64,000 bases of DNA from DATKFM01 sp046154965 (GTDB taxonomy: Bacteria > Pseudomonadota > Alphaproteobacteria > Dongiales > Dongiaceae). The stretch is taken from contig JBJXDY010000015.1 in NCBI GenBank assembly GCA_046154965.1, forward strand, positions 1 to 64,000, written 5' to 3'. Below the pieces are notes generated by a model that saw only the letters and a program-made list of their open reading frames with translations, was not told the origin of the DNA and did no database searches. Position 1 is the stretch's first letter. Each line of letters begins with the position of its first letter. This document shows, piece after piece, positions 1-8,926 of the stretch. The position numbers and the translations under genes are program-made.

Positions 1-32
1 TCGCGAAGATCATTCGAAAGAGGTCGGGTCAT
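1..32 (-). CDS. IS630-type transposase, N-terminal fragment (partial)
   Basis: Only the first ten codons are in the window. They read MTRPLSNDLR, the usual opening of IS630-family helix-turn-helix transposases, which continue into a HTH region and a DDE catalytic domain. The ATG is preceded by a very strong Shine-Dalgarno, GGAAGGAGG at 51-43 on the minus strand, with 10 bases of spacing. The call rests on this opening and on the leader. Nothing can be said about whether the transposase is intact. Confidence 0.5.
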   Translation of the reverse strand, partial: MTRPLSNDLR

Positions 33-123
33 CGCTTGCTGGCCTCCTTCCCAGCCAGCATCTTGAATCACAAATCCGATCCCTGGGGAATCCCCTACGA
101 TTCATTCAATCCGTGAAACGCTC
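1..123 (-). mobile_element. End of an IS630-type insertion sequence, cut by the window edge
   Basis: A minus-strand gene starting at position 32 opens with residues typical of IS630-family transposases and leaves the window at base 1. The 90 bases upstream of it fit the short leader between an IS630 terminal repeat and its transposase. IS630 elements insert at TA. On the minus strand the TA at 124-125 is followed by GAGCGTTTCACGG, which I take as the element end. The other end lies outside the window, so neither the paired terminal repeat nor the TA duplication can be confirmed. This is an inference from a short stretch. Confidence 0.45.
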
Positions 124-142
124 TAGCTCAACATTCCACAGA

Positions 143-170
143 TGTCATCCCCGCTTTCGCGGGGAGGACA
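143..170. repeat. Dispersed palindrome, family B, copy 1
   Basis: This hairpin has the form TGTCATCCCCGC-TTTC-GCGGGGAGGACA. A near-identical copy is at 26236-26263 and a half copy at 15256-15273. It lies just beyond the clpA stop codon (minus strand), where it could also act as a transcription end. No U tract follows on either strand, so a terminator role is uncertain. Confidence 0.7.
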
Positions 171-201
171 GCCTTTGGGTTGTTTGCGCTGAGAGTCGCC
201 C

Positions 202-2511
202 CTACCGCTCCACCAGCACCGGCAGTTTGCTGCCGCCGTCGTCGCGAGGGGCCGGCAGCCGAGGCGCGGGGAAGCTGAAGTCCAGCTTGCCGTCCTTCAC
301 GTCGACGCGCACCACGCCGCCTTTCTCCAGCTTGCCGAACAGCAGCTCTTCGGCCAGCGGCTTCTTGATGTGCTCCTGGATGACGCGGGAGAGCGGGCGG
401 GCGCCGTAGAGCGGGTCGTAGCCTTTCTTGGCCAGCCATTCGCGGGCGGCATCGGTCAGCTCGATGGTGACCTGGCGGTCGGCGAGCTGCGCCTCCAGCT
501 GCATGACGAACTTGTCGACCACGCGGCCCACCACTTCCGGCGTCAGGCTGGCGAAGCTGATGATGGCGTCCAGGCGGTTGCGGAATTCCGGCGTGAACAG
601 GCGGTTGATCGCCTCCATATCCTCGCCCACGCGCACCTCCTGATTGAACCCGATGGCGGGCTTGGCCATGTCGGCGGCGCCGGCATTGGTGGTCATGATC
701 AGGATGACGTTGCGAAAATCGATGGTCTTGCCGTTGTGATCGGTCAGCTTGCCGTGATCCATCACCTGCAGCAGGATGTTGAAAAGATCGGGATGGGCCT
801 TCTCGATCTCGTCTAGCAGCAGCACCGCATGGGGATGCTGGTCGATGGCATCGGTCAGCAGGCCGCCCTGGTCGAAGCCGACATAGCCCGGCGGGGCGCC
901 GATCAGGCGCGAGACGCTGTGCCGCTCCATGTATTCGGACATGTCGAAGCGGATCAGCTCGATCGCCAGGCTGCGGGCCAGTTGCCGCGCCACTTCCGTC
1001 TTGCCGACGCCCGTGGGGCCGGCAAAGAGATAGCTGCCGATCGGCTTTTCCGGCTCGCGCAGGCCGGCGCGCGCCAGCTTGATGGCGCTGGCCAGGGCGT
1101 CGATGGCCTTATCCTGGCCGAACACCAGGGTCTTCAAGTCGCGGTCCAGGTTGATCAGCACGGTCCGGTCGTCGGTTGAGACGCTCTTTGCCGGGATGCG
1201 GGCGATCTTGGAGACGATCTCCTCCACATCCTTCACCGTGATCGTCTTCTTGCGCCGGCTCTCCGGCAGCAGCATCTGCGCCGCACCCACCTCGTCGATG
1301 ACGTCGATGGCCTTGTCGGGCAGTTTGCGGTCGTTGATGTAGCGCGCCGCCAGCTCCACCGCCGAGCGGATCGCCTCGGCCGTGTAGCGCACCTTGTGAT
1401 GCTTCTCGTAATAGGGCTTCAGGCCGCGCAGGATCTTTACCGTGTCCTCGACCGACGGCTCATTGACGTCGATCTTCTGGAAGCGGCGCACCAGGGCGCG
1501 GTCCTTCTCGAAGTAGTTGCGGTATTCCTTATAGGTCGTAGACCCGATACAGCGCAGCGCCCCATTCTGCAAGGAGGGCTTCAGCAAATTCGAGGCGTCC
1601 ATCGCCCCGCCGCTGGTGGCGCCGGCGCCGATCACCGTGTGGATCTCGTCGATGAACAGCACCGCGCCCTCCAGATGCTCCAGCTCGGTGAGCACGGCCT
1701 TCAAGCGCTCTTCGAAATCGCCGCGATAGCGCGTGCCGGCCAGCAGCGCGCCCATGTCCAGCGCGTAGATGACCGCGTTCTTCAGCACGTCAGGCACCTC
1801 GCCATGGACGATGCGGCGCGCCAGCCCTTCGGCGATGGCGGTCTTGCCGACGCCGGGATCGCCGACATAGAGCGGGTTGTTCTTGGAACGGCGGCAGAGG
1901 ATCTGGATGGTGCGGTCGACCTCCTGCTCACGGCCGATCAGCGGATCCACCTTGCCGCTGGCGGCCTTCTTGTTGAGGTTCACGCAATAGGAATCCAGCG
2001 CCTCGGTGCCGGACTTCACCACCTTCTCGGCATTGGCGTCCTGATCGGCGCCGCTGACGCGGCGTGCCTCGGACTGGCCGGGTGTCTTGGCGATGCCGTG
2101 GCTGATGTAGTTCACCGCGTCCAGCCGCGTCATCTCCTGCTCCTGCAGGAAGAACACGGCGTGGCTCTCCCGCTCGGAGAACAGGGCCACCAGCACGTTG
2201 GCGCCCGTCACCTCCTCGCGGCCGGAGGACTGCACATGGATGGCGGCGCGCTGCAGCACCCGCTGCAGGCCGGCGGTGGGCTTGGCCTCGGCGACGCTGG
2301 TGATCAGGCTGGAAAGCTGGTTATCGACATATTCGCTGAGATCGCGGCGCAGGCGTTCGATATCGACGCCGCAGGCGCGCAGCACGGCGACCGCATCCTG
2401 GTCCTCTGTCAGCGCCAGCAGCAGATGCTCCAGCGTGGCATACTCATGCCGGCGCTGGTTGGCGAGGCCAAGGGCCCGGTGCAGCGTTTGCTCCAAGCGC
2501 GGGGACAGCAT
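202..2511 (-). CDS. clpA: ATP-dependent Clp protease ATP-binding subunit ClpA
   Basis: ClpA is the AAA+ unfoldase that feeds substrates into the ClpP peptidase in the cytoplasm. The protein has 769 residues, close to the E. coli length (758). Residues 1-140 form the double Clp N-domain that docks ClpS. The first ATPase module has Walker A GDPGVGKT at 217-224 and Walker B LFIDEIH near 285. The second has GPTGVGKT at 498-505 and LLLDEIE near 564. An IGF tripeptide at 620-622 matches the loop that docks onto ClpP. The gene starts 3 bases after the clpS stop codon, so the two are co-transcribed, as in most proteobacteria. It looks intact. Confidence 0.97.
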   Translation of the reverse strand: MLSPRLEQTLHRALGLANQRRHEYATLEHLLLALTEDQDAVAVLRACGVDIERLRRDLSEYVDNQLSSLITSVAEAKPTAGLQRVLQRAAIHVQSSGREEVTGANVLVALFSERESHAVFFLQEQEMTRLDAVNYISHGIAKTPGQSEARRVSGADQDANAEKVVKSGTEALDSYCVNLNKKAASGKVDPLIGREQEVDRTIQILCRRSKNNPLYVGDPGVGKTAIAEGLARRIVHGEVPDVLKNAVIYALDMGALLAGTRYRGDFEERLKAVLTELEHLEGAVLFIDEIHTVIGAGATSGGAMDASNLLKPSLQNGALRCIGSTTYKEYRNYFEKDRALVRRFQKIDVNEPSVEDTVKILRGLKPYYEKHHKVRYTAEAIRSAVELAARYINDRKLPDKAIDVIDEVGAAQMLLPESRRKKTITVKDVEEIVSKIARIPAKSVSTDDRTVLINLDRDLKTLVFGQDKAIDALASAIKLARAGLREPEKPIGSYLFAGPTGVGKTEVARQLARSLAIELIRFDMSEYMERHSVSRLIGAPPGYVGFDQGGLLTDAIDQHPHAVLLLDEIEKAHPDLFNILLQVMDHGKLTDHNGKTIDFRNVILIMTTNAGAADMAKPAIGFNQEVRVGEDMEAINRLFTPEFRNRLDAIISFASLTPEVVGRVVDKFVMQLEAQLADRQVTIELTDAAREWLAKKGYDPLYGARPLSRVIQEHIKKPLAEELLFGKLEKGGVVRVDVKDGKLDFSFPAPRLPAPRDDGGSKLPVLVER

Positions 2512-2514
2512 GGG

Positions 2515-2838
2515 TTATTCCTTTTCCAACGTGCACTGCAGGGGGTGCTGGTGGCGGCGGGCGAAATCGATCACCTGGGTGACCTTAGTCTCCGCCACTT
2601 CGTAGGTGAAGACGCCGCAGATGCCGACACCCCGGCGATGCACATGCAGCATGATCTGGGTCGCCTCTTCCCGGTTCTTGCCGAAGAAGCGTTCGAGAAC
2701 GTGGACGACGAATTCCATGGGCGTGTAGTCGTCATTCAGCATCAATACCTTGTACAGCGACGGCTTCTTCGTCTTCGGCCGCGCCTTGACGACGGTGCCG
2801 ACGCGATCATCGCGGCCGATGCGATCCTTGTCGCTCAT
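2515..2838 (-). CDS. clpS: ClpS adaptor for N-end rule substrates
   Basis: ClpS binds proteins with destabilising N-terminal residues and hands them to ClpA. The 107-residue protein has a variable charged N-terminus followed by the ClpS fold. The recognisable pieces are LNDDYTPMEFVVHVLERFF, which lines the N-degron pocket, and the later HRRGVGICGVFTYEVAETK. GAGGAA lies just upstream of the ATG. The gene is the first of a clpS-clpA pair. The 165 bases between it and the next minus-strand gene hold its likely promoter. Confidence 0.96.
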   Translation of the reverse strand: MSDKDRIGRDDRVGTVVKARPKTKKPSLYKVLMLNDDYTPMEFVVHVLERFFGKNREEATQIMLHVHRRGVGICGVFTYEVAETKVTQVIDFARRHQHPLQCTLEKE

Positions 2839-3003
2839 CGTTCCTCAGCGCAGTCCTCTCGGTCGGGGGGCGACTCCCTCAATGATATGGGATCGGACGC
2901 AGCATCGCAAAGACCCCAGTTGCACCGCACCTCTGCAAACCTATGGCCCATCTGCGAATATCTTTGACACAGCACCGGTAACGAACGCGTTACAAAGCGG
3001 CCG

Positions 3004-3711
3004 CTACAGGTTGGGGACGCCGCCCAGGCCATTCTCGCCGACCTGGATCCAGAATTTCGTCTGCATGTCGTCGCCGCCGCGCCCGCTGGAACGGTACTTC
3101 TCCCGGTCGACCATCTGCCGCGGCGGATTGACCGGGACGCCGGTGGTATCCCGGGCATAGAGAAAATCCGGGAATTTGAGCCGCTGATAGGGCGGTTCGG
3201 GATAAAGCCAGGCGGCATAGTAGAACTTGCCGTCCCGGCAACCGCTGGCGACCCAGTAGAAGTCGCCGGACCAGAGCCTGAGGCCATCCGGCGACCCGGC
3301 ATACATGCCGCTCGCCTCCAGCGCCTTGCCGAAGGCCCGGAATTCGGCCGGCGGCAGGCTGCGCTCGGCCTTGTCCCAGCGCCAGGGGGCGAGGATGTCG
3401 TTGAGGGTGATCTCCGTCAGGTCGCCCCGCTTCTGCATGGCGCGGGCGGTCATGTCGGCCCCGCCAGAGCCGTCGGCGGCCAGTTCATAGCTCCGGAGCT
3501 GTTCATCGTAGCGGGCATTGTAGACCAATCTGTAGCGGTCCAGCGCGCCCTCGACGCAATAGGCACGTATGTCGGCCCCATCGAGATAGCTGAACCATTC
3601 GACCTTCCGCACCACCGGGTTGTCGATGCCGCCGTCATAGGCGCATCCCGAAATCGCGGCCAGAGCCGCCAAAAGCGCGCAGATGCCTGCCCCGATGTGC
3701 CGATTAACCAT
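3004..3711 (-). CDS. Putative lipoprotein of unknown function
   Basis: I do not recognise a family. From the ATG at 3711 the protein has 235 residues and opens with a lipoprotein signal: a short basic start, a hydrophobic stretch rich in Ala and Leu, and a lipobox LAAISGC near residue 23. It should therefore be anchored in a membrane facing the periplasm. The mature part is rich in Trp and Tyr (for example KVEWFSYLDGADIRAYC) and has scattered cysteines that could form disulphides. An in-frame ATG 10 codons upstream (3741) would put charged residues ahead of the signal and is less likely. The gene is divergent from the carboxypeptidase gene; the 139 bases between them probably carry both promoters. 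Confidence 0.75.
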   Translation of the reverse strand: MVNRHIGAGICALLAALAAISGCAYDGGIDNPVVRKVEWFSYLDGADIRAYCVEGALDRYRLVYNARYDEQLRSYELAADGSGGADMTARAMQKRGDLTEITLNDILAPWRWDKAERSLPPAEFRAFGKALEASGMYAGSPDGLRLWSGDFYWVASGCRDGKFYYAAWLYPEPPYQRLKFPDFLYARDTTGVPVNPPRQMVDREKYRSSGRGGDDMQTKFWIQVGENGLGGVPNL

Positions 3712-3850
3712 AACAACTGAATATTCCGCCACGATCGCCATCGTTTGGCCATTGTCGTTAATCTGATATTAAAACCGAACATGCTATATAGACAGTGATT
3801 CCAGAATTTTTTACACTTTGTTAACCTGATCGTCCCGGTGGGAGCTAATA

Positions 3851-5266
3851 TTGGTCATGCGATTTAGGGCGAATTGCCGCCTGACGGCACATTCATTTGC
3901 GGGTTTTTTGTCATTCCTAGGGCTGTTTTCCGCCCTGATCGTGGCGGGCGCTCAGCCCGCTTGGGCGGCCAAATCCGCTTCCATTGTGGTCGATGCCGAG
4001 ACCGGCACGGTGCTCTATGAGAGCAACTCCCGCGCCCAGGCCTATCCGGCGTCGCTGACCAAGATGATGACCCTGTATCTGCTGTTCGAGGCCGTCGAGA
4101 GCAAGAAGTTAGGTCTCGACGACGATCTGCCGGTGTCGGAGCGGGCGGCGAATCAGCCGCCGACCGATCTGCGGCTCAAGGCCGGCGGCACGATCACCGT
4201 GCGCAAGGCAATCCAGGCGCTGATCGTGCAGTCGGCCAACGATGTCGCCGTGACGGTCGCCGAGGCGATCGGCGGCAGCGAAGACAAGTTCGCCCGGCAG
4301 ATGACCAAGACAGCCAAGCAGCTGGGCATGAAGCAGACCGTGTTCAAGAACGCCTCCGGCCTGCCCAACAGCGGCCAGCTGACGACGGCGCGGGATATGG
4401 CCATCCTGGCCCGGGCACTGATGTCGCGGTTTCCGGACCATTACGAGTTCTTCAACACCCAAAGCTTCCGCTACAACGGCCGCACCTATCAGACGCACAA
4501 TCGCGTGCTGAAGAACTATCCGGGCGCCGACGGCCTGAAGACCGGCTACACGCGCGCCTCCGGCTACAATCTCGCCACCTCGGCGGAGCGCAACGGCCAC
4601 CGCCTGATCGGCATCGTGCTGGGCGGCAAGAGCGCCCGCGGCCGCGACGCGCAGATGATGGCGCTGCTGGATGAGGGTTTCATGCTCGCCGATTCGGGCG
4701 TCATGTCGGTCGCCACCTCGCTGCCGAGCGTCCAGCCCCCGGCGGAGAAAGCGGCGAAGCCGGCGGCTCTCGGCGTCTCCATCGCGATGATCCCGCCGGT
4801 GAAGCCGACCTACGAAATCGACGATCCCAACGCCGCGTCGCTGGACAGCCTGGTGGCCCAGGTGATGCCGACGGCCGAAGCGGAAGGCGATGGCGGCATT
4901 ATCGCCGAAGCGCTGGCCGCGCCGGCGCCCACACAGGTCGCCCTGCTGGCGCCAGCTCCCGCTCCGGTCAAGACCGCCGACAGCGGCAAGGTCACCTGGG
5001 GCATCCAGGTCGGCGCCTTCACCGCCGAACAGCCGGCCGCGAAGGCCGCCGCGGCGGCGACGGAAAAACTGCCCAAGCTGCTGCAGGGCACGCAGGTGGC
5101 CGTGGACGAGATCACCGGCGAGGACGGCAACAAGCTGTTCCGCGCCCGTCTCATCGGCCTCGGCGAAAAGGATGCGCGCAAAGCCTGCACGGAACTGCAA
5201 AACCAGAGCATGCCCTGCATGGCCTTCAAGGCCAACGTCACCCTCGCCTTCAACAAGGCGCCGTAA
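3851..5266 (+). CDS. D-alanyl-D-alanine carboxypeptidase (PBP5/6 type) with SPOR domain
   Basis: This is a periplasmic low-molecular-weight penicillin-binding protein that trims the terminal D-Ala from peptidoglycan stem peptides. A signal peptide covers residues 1-40. The three active-site motifs are SLTK (68-71), SAN (128-130) and KTG (230-232). After a Pro/Ala-rich linker, residues 385-465 form a SPOR domain (GIQVGAFTAEQPA...), which binds denuded glycan at the division site. Start choice: GGGAG at 3840-3844 is 6 bases from a TTG at 3851 but 12 from the ATG at 3857, so TTG may be used. Only 6 bases separate its stop from the stop of the convergent phosphohexomutase gene. Confidence 0.93.
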   Translation: MVMRFRANCRLTAHSFAGFLSFLGLFSALIVAGAQPAWAAKSASIVVDAETGTVLYESNSRAQAYPASLTKMMTLYLLFEAVESKKLGLDDDLPVSERAANQPPTDLRLKAGGTITVRKAIQALIVQSANDVAVTVAEAIGGSEDKFARQMTKTAKQLGMKQTVFKNASGLPNSGQLTTARDMAILARALMSRFPDHYEFFNTQSFRYNGRTYQTHNRVLKNYPGADGLKTGYTRASGYNLATSAERNGHRLIGIVLGGKSARGRDAQMMALLDEGFMLADSGVMSVATSLPSVQPPAEKAAKPAALGVSIAMIPPVKPTYEIDDPNAASLDSLVAQVMPTAEAEGDGGIIAEALAAPAPTQVALLAPAPAPVKTADSGKVTWGIQVGAFTAEQPAAKAAAAATEKLPKLLQGTQVAVDEITGEDGNKLFRARLIGLGEKDARKACTELQNQSMPCMAFKANVTLAFNKAP

Positions 5267-5272
5267 TCCCGC

Positions 5273-6670
5273 TTACCAAGCCGGCGGCGTTGCCCCGGCG
5301 CTTCTCAGCGCCGCGGTGACCTCCGCCTTCAGCCGCTCAAGGCCCGCTTCATCCGCCGCCTCGCAGCGCGCCACCAGCACGTCCTGGGTATTCGAGGCCC
5401 TTAGCAGCCACCAGCCGTCCTTGGCGCGCACGCGCACGCCGTCGATGTCGTTGACGTCGGCGCCGGCGGCGCGGAGGCGCTGCTTCACCGCCTCGACCAC
5501 GGCGAACTTGCGCTCTTCGCTGCAGGGAAAGCGCACTTCCGGCGTATTGATCATCACCGGCAATGCGTCGCGCAATTGCGCCAGGCTCTGGCCGGAGCGC
5601 CCCACCAGGCTCAATAGGCGGACGGCAGCGTAGAGAGCGTCGTCGAACCCATAGTAGTGATCGGCGAACATGATATGGGCCGCGAATTCGCCGGCAAGGG
5701 GTGCTCCGGTCTCGATCAGCTTGGCCTTCAACAGGGAATGGCCGGTCTTCCACATCAGCGGCTTGCCGCCGGCGCGGGCGATCTCGTCGAACAGCGCCTG
5801 GCTGGCCTTGACGTCCGAGATGATTGTGGCGCCGGGGCGCGCCTTAAGAATCTCCCGCGCGAACAGGATCATCATCTGATCGGCCCAGACCACCCGCCCC
5901 TGCCCGTCCACCGCGCCAACGCGATCGCCATCGCCGTCGAAGGCGATGCCGAGGTCGCAATTGTTGGCGCGCACGCAATCCATGAGCTGCCGCAAATTCT
6001 CCGGCACCGTCGGGTCGGGATGGTGGTTGGGAAATCGGCCGTCGATGGTTTCGTTCAGCAGGAAGTGGCGGCCGGGCAGGCGCTTGGCGAGCGCCGCCAT
6101 GGCCTCGCCCGCAGCACCATTGCCGGCATCCCACGCCACGGCCAGCGGCCGCGGCGAGGCGCCGCCATCGGTCAGGCCGGCGGCCAGCCGCTCGATATAG
6201 GTATCGAAGACGCGGCGCTCCAGCACGGCGCCCCGCGGCCCTTCGGCATAAGCGGCGGCCGCGGCCATGCGGCCCAGCTCCTGGATCGCCTCGCCATAGA
6301 CCGAGGCCTTGCCCAGCATCATCTTGAAGCCGTTCTGGTCCGGCGGATTGTGGGAGCCGGTGATCATGATGCCGCCCGCCGCACCCTGGGTCAGCGTCGT
6401 GTAGTAGAGCAGCGGCGTCGGCCCGAGGCCGGCGCGCCAGACATCCAGACCGCAATCGCGCAGGCCATCGATCACGGCCGCCTCCAGCTCGGGAGAGCTC
6501 AGGCGGCCGTCATAGCCGACGCAGACCTGCCTGCCGCCGCCCCTGATGACGAAGCTGCCGAAACCGCGGCCCACGGCATAGGCGTCGTCGCGGGTGATGG
6601 TCTGGCCGACCACGCCGCGGATATCGTACTCGCGCAGCACCGTCGGGTTGAACCTATGCGCCTTGCTCAC
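5273..6670 (-). CDS. Phosphomannomutase/phosphoglucomutase (alpha-D-phosphohexomutase)
   Basis: The enzyme interconverts hexose 6-phosphate and hexose 1-phosphate (Man or Glc), supplying sugar 1-phosphates for polysaccharide and LPS synthesis. From a GTG at 6670 the protein has 465 residues, the usual ManB/AlgC length. The phosphoserine loop is ITGSHNP with Ser105. The Mg2+ loop is DGDGDR at 245-250. The sugar-binding loop reads GEFAAH at 327-332, a variant of the usual GEMSGH. The GTG overlaps the ugd stop (GTGA), indicating translational coupling. A longer reading frame upstream has no family similarity and runs into ugd, so I rejected it. With ugd and galU it forms a nucleotide-sugar operon. 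Confidence 0.93.
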   Translation of the reverse strand: MSKAHRFNPTVLREYDIRGVVGQTITRDDAYAVGRGFGSFVIRGGGRQVCVGYDGRLSSPELEAAVIDGLRDCGLDVWRAGLGPTPLLYYTTLTQGAAGGIMITGSHNPPDQNGFKMMLGKASVYGEAIQELGRMAAAAAYAEGPRGAVLERRVFDTYIERLAAGLTDGGASPRPLAVAWDAGNGAAGEAMAALAKRLPGRHFLLNETIDGRFPNHHPDPTVPENLRQLMDCVRANNCDLGIAFDGDGDRVGAVDGQGRVVWADQMMILFAREILKARPGATIISDVKASQALFDEIARAGGKPLMWKTGHSLLKAKLIETGAPLAGEFAAHIMFADHYYGFDDALYAAVRLLSLVGRSGQSLAQLRDALPVMINTPEVRFPCSEERKFAVVEAVKQRLRAAGADVNDIDGVRVRAKDGWWLLRASNTQDVLVARCEAADEAGLERLKAEVTAALRSAGATPPAW

Positions 6671-8004
6671 AACGGGTCCTTCCGCTCCGCCGGCGCCAGG
6701 CTGGCGCGGCCGATGCTGTGATACGCGAAGCCGGCGCCGGCCATCTCCGCGGGACTGTAGATGTTGCGAAGATCGATGATCAGCGGCGTTTGCATCAGCT
6801 TGCGCACGCGCGGGAGATCGAGCACGCGGAACTCGTTCCATTCGGTGACGATGACAACAGCATCGGCGCCGTCGATCGCGTCATAGGCATCGTCGCAATA
6901 GGCGATGTCCGGCAGCAGCTTTTTCGCCTCGGCCATGCCGGCGGGATCGAAGGCCTTAATGCGCGCGCCCGAGCCCTGCAGCACCGCGACGATGGAGAGG
7001 CTGGGGCTTTCGCGCATATCGTCGGTGTTGGGCTTGAAGGTGAGGCCGAGGATGGCGATGGCCTTGCCCTTCACCGACCCGCCCATCAGCGCGACCACCC
7101 GGTCGGCCATGCGGCGTTTCCGCGCCTCGTTGACCGCATGCATGGTTTCCACCAGCCGCAGCGGCGCCCCCGCCTGCTCGGCCGTGCGGATCAGGGCCTG
7201 GGCATCCTTGGGGAAACAGGAGCCGCCGAAACCGGGGCCGGGATGGAGGAACAGGCGGCCGATGCGGCCGTCGAGCCCCATGCCCCGGGCCAGATCATGC
7301 ACATCCGCACCGACCTTCTCGCAGAGATCCGCCATCTCGTTGATGAAGGTGATCTTGGTGGCGAGGAACGCGTTGGCGGCGTATTTGGTCAGCTCCGCGG
7401 TTTCCAGCGAGGTGAAGACGATGGGCCGCTCGATCAGATAGAGCGGCCGGTAAAGGCGGCGCATGACTTCCCGCGCCCGCTCGTTCTCCGCGCCGATGAT
7501 CACCCGGTCCGGCCGCATGAAGTCGTTGATCGCCGAACCCTCGCGCAGGAATTCCGGATTGGAGATGACGTCCACATCGGCGCGCGGATTGGCCTCGCGG
7601 ATGATGCGCGCCACCTCGCGGCCGGTGCCGACGGGCACGGTGGATTTCATGACGATCACGGCGTAGCCTTTGAGCACCGAGGCGATCTCCTTGGCCGCGG
7701 CATAAACATAGGTGAGATCGGCATGGCCGTCGCCGCGGCGGGTCGGCGTGCCCACGGCGATGAACACGGCATCGGCGCCCTTCACCGCGCCGGCAAGATC
7801 GGTGGTGAAGCTGAGCCGGCCGGCGCGGAGATTGCGCGCGACGAGATCCTCCAGGCCGGGCTCATAGATCGGCATCTCGCCCCGCTCCACCCGCTGGAGG
7901 CGCTGGGCATCCTTGTCGACGCAGGCGACGTTGACGCCGAATTCGGAAAAGCAGGCGCCCGAGACCAGGCCCACATAGCCGGTGCCCACCATGGCGATAC
8001 GCAT
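6667..8004 (-). CDS. ugd: UDP-glucose 6-dehydrogenase
   Basis: It oxidises UDP-glucose to UDP-glucuronate with two NAD+, giving precursors for exopolysaccharide and uronic-acid lipids. The protein has 445 residues. It opens with a Rossmann fingerprint, MVGTGYVGLVSG, and carries the catalytic cysteine in FGGSCFPKD (Cys263). The central helix region ETAELTKYAANAFLA is also typical. The gene lies 11 bases after galU, whose product makes its substrate, and overlaps the phosphohexomutase start by 4 bases. The three are very probably one transcript. Confidence 0.97.
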   Translation of the reverse strand: MRIAMVGTGYVGLVSGACFSEFGVNVACVDKDAQRLQRVERGEMPIYEPGLEDLVARNLRAGRLSFTTDLAGAVKGADAVFIAVGTPTRRGDGHADLTYVYAAAKEIASVLKGYAVIVMKSTVPVGTGREVARIIREANPRADVDVISNPEFLREGSAINDFMRPDRVIIGAENERAREVMRRLYRPLYLIERPIVFTSLETAELTKYAANAFLATKITFINEMADLCEKVGADVHDLARGMGLDGRIGRLFLHPGPGFGGSCFPKDAQALIRTAEQAGAPLRLVETMHAVNEARKRRMADRVVALMGGSVKGKAIAILGLTFKPNTDDMRESPSLSIVAVLQGSGARIKAFDPAGMAEAKKLLPDIAYCDDAYDAIDGADAVVIVTEWNEFRVLDLPRVRKLMQTPLIIDLRNIYSPAEMAGAGFAYHSIGRASLAPAERKDPL

Positions 8005-8015
8005 CGTCTATGTCC

Positions 8016-8912
8016 CTAATTCTTCGAGCTGCGATAGGACAGCCGCGCGCTGTGCTTTTCCAGGATCGCCCGCGCCTGGCCGCCGAGCTGCGGATCGGCC
8101 AGCGCCAGGGCCAGATTGGCATCGAGGAACCCGGCTTTGTCGCCGCAATCGAAACGCTCCCCCGCGAACTGGTAGCCGTGGAACGGCTCCCTGCCGATCA
8201 ATTTTGCCATGGCATCGGTCAGTTGAATCTCCCCGCCGGCGCCCGCCTGCTGCTGCGCCAGCAGCGGGAAGATTTCCGGCGACAGAATATAGCGGCCGAT
8301 CACCGCCAGGGTCGAGGGCGCCGCATTGGGTTTCGGTTTTTCGACCAGGCCGATGACTTCGGTCAGCGCGCCTGCATGATTTCCCGGTTTGATGACGCCA
8401 TAGCGGCTCGTCTGCTCCCGCGGTACGTCCATGACGGCGATCAGATTGCCGCCGGTATGGCGATGCTGCTCCACCATCTGCTTCAGGCAGGGTATTGCGG
8501 CGTGGATCAAATCGTCTGCCAACAGCACGGCCACCGGCTCGCTGCCGGCCAGATGGCGCGCGCACCAGACGGCGTGGCCGAGGCCGAGGGGCTGCTGCTG
8601 ACGCACGAACAGCATCTCGCCGGCGGCGCGTACGGTGGCCTCCAGGATTTCCAGCTCCGCCTTGCGGCCGCGCTGGCGCAGGGTTTCGTCCAGCTCCGGC
8701 TGATGATCGAAATGATCCTCGATCGCGCCCTTGTTGCGGCCGGTGACGAAGACGAAGCGCTCGATCCCCGCAGCGGCTGCCTCCTCGACAGCGTATTGAA
8801 TGAGCGGCTTGTCGACGATGGGCAGCATTTCCTTCGGCACCGCCTTGGTCGCCGGCAGGAAGCGCGTGCCCAGCCCCGCCACGGGGAAGATTGCCGTCCG
8901 CGGAGATGCCAT
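8016..8912 (-). CDS. galU: UTP--glucose-1-phosphate uridylyltransferase
   Basis: It makes UDP-glucose from UTP and glucose 1-phosphate. From the ATG at 8912 the protein has 298 residues, the standard GalU length. The nucleotide-binding start reads PVAGLGTRFLPATKAVPKEM, followed by DKPLIQYAVEEA. An acidic LLADD lies near residue 130. The open frame extends another 226 codons upstream, but that part is antisense-like sequence over the oxidoreductase gene and has no homology. The gene starts 14 bases after the oxidoreductase stop. It supplies UDP-glucose to Ugd, encoded next. Confidence 0.96.
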   Translation of the reverse strand: MASPRTAIFPVAGLGTRFLPATKAVPKEMLPIVDKPLIQYAVEEAAAAGIERFVFVTGRNKGAIEDHFDHQPELDETLRQRGRKAELEILEATVRAAGEMLFVRQQQPLGLGHAVWCARHLAGSEPVAVLLADDLIHAAIPCLKQMVEQHRHTGGNLIAVMDVPREQTSRYGVIKPGNHAGALTEVIGLVEKPKPNAAPSTLAVIGRYILSPEIFPLLAQQQAGAGGEIQLTDAMAKLIGREPFHGYQFAGERFDCGDKAGFLDANLALALADPQLGGQARAILEKHSARLSYRSSKN

Positions 8913-8926
8913 GCCCGGTTGCGGTC

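Noticed and set aside
1396..2967. A 523-codon plus-strand open frame
   Set aside because: It is antisense to clpA and clpS, with no ribosome site and no family features.
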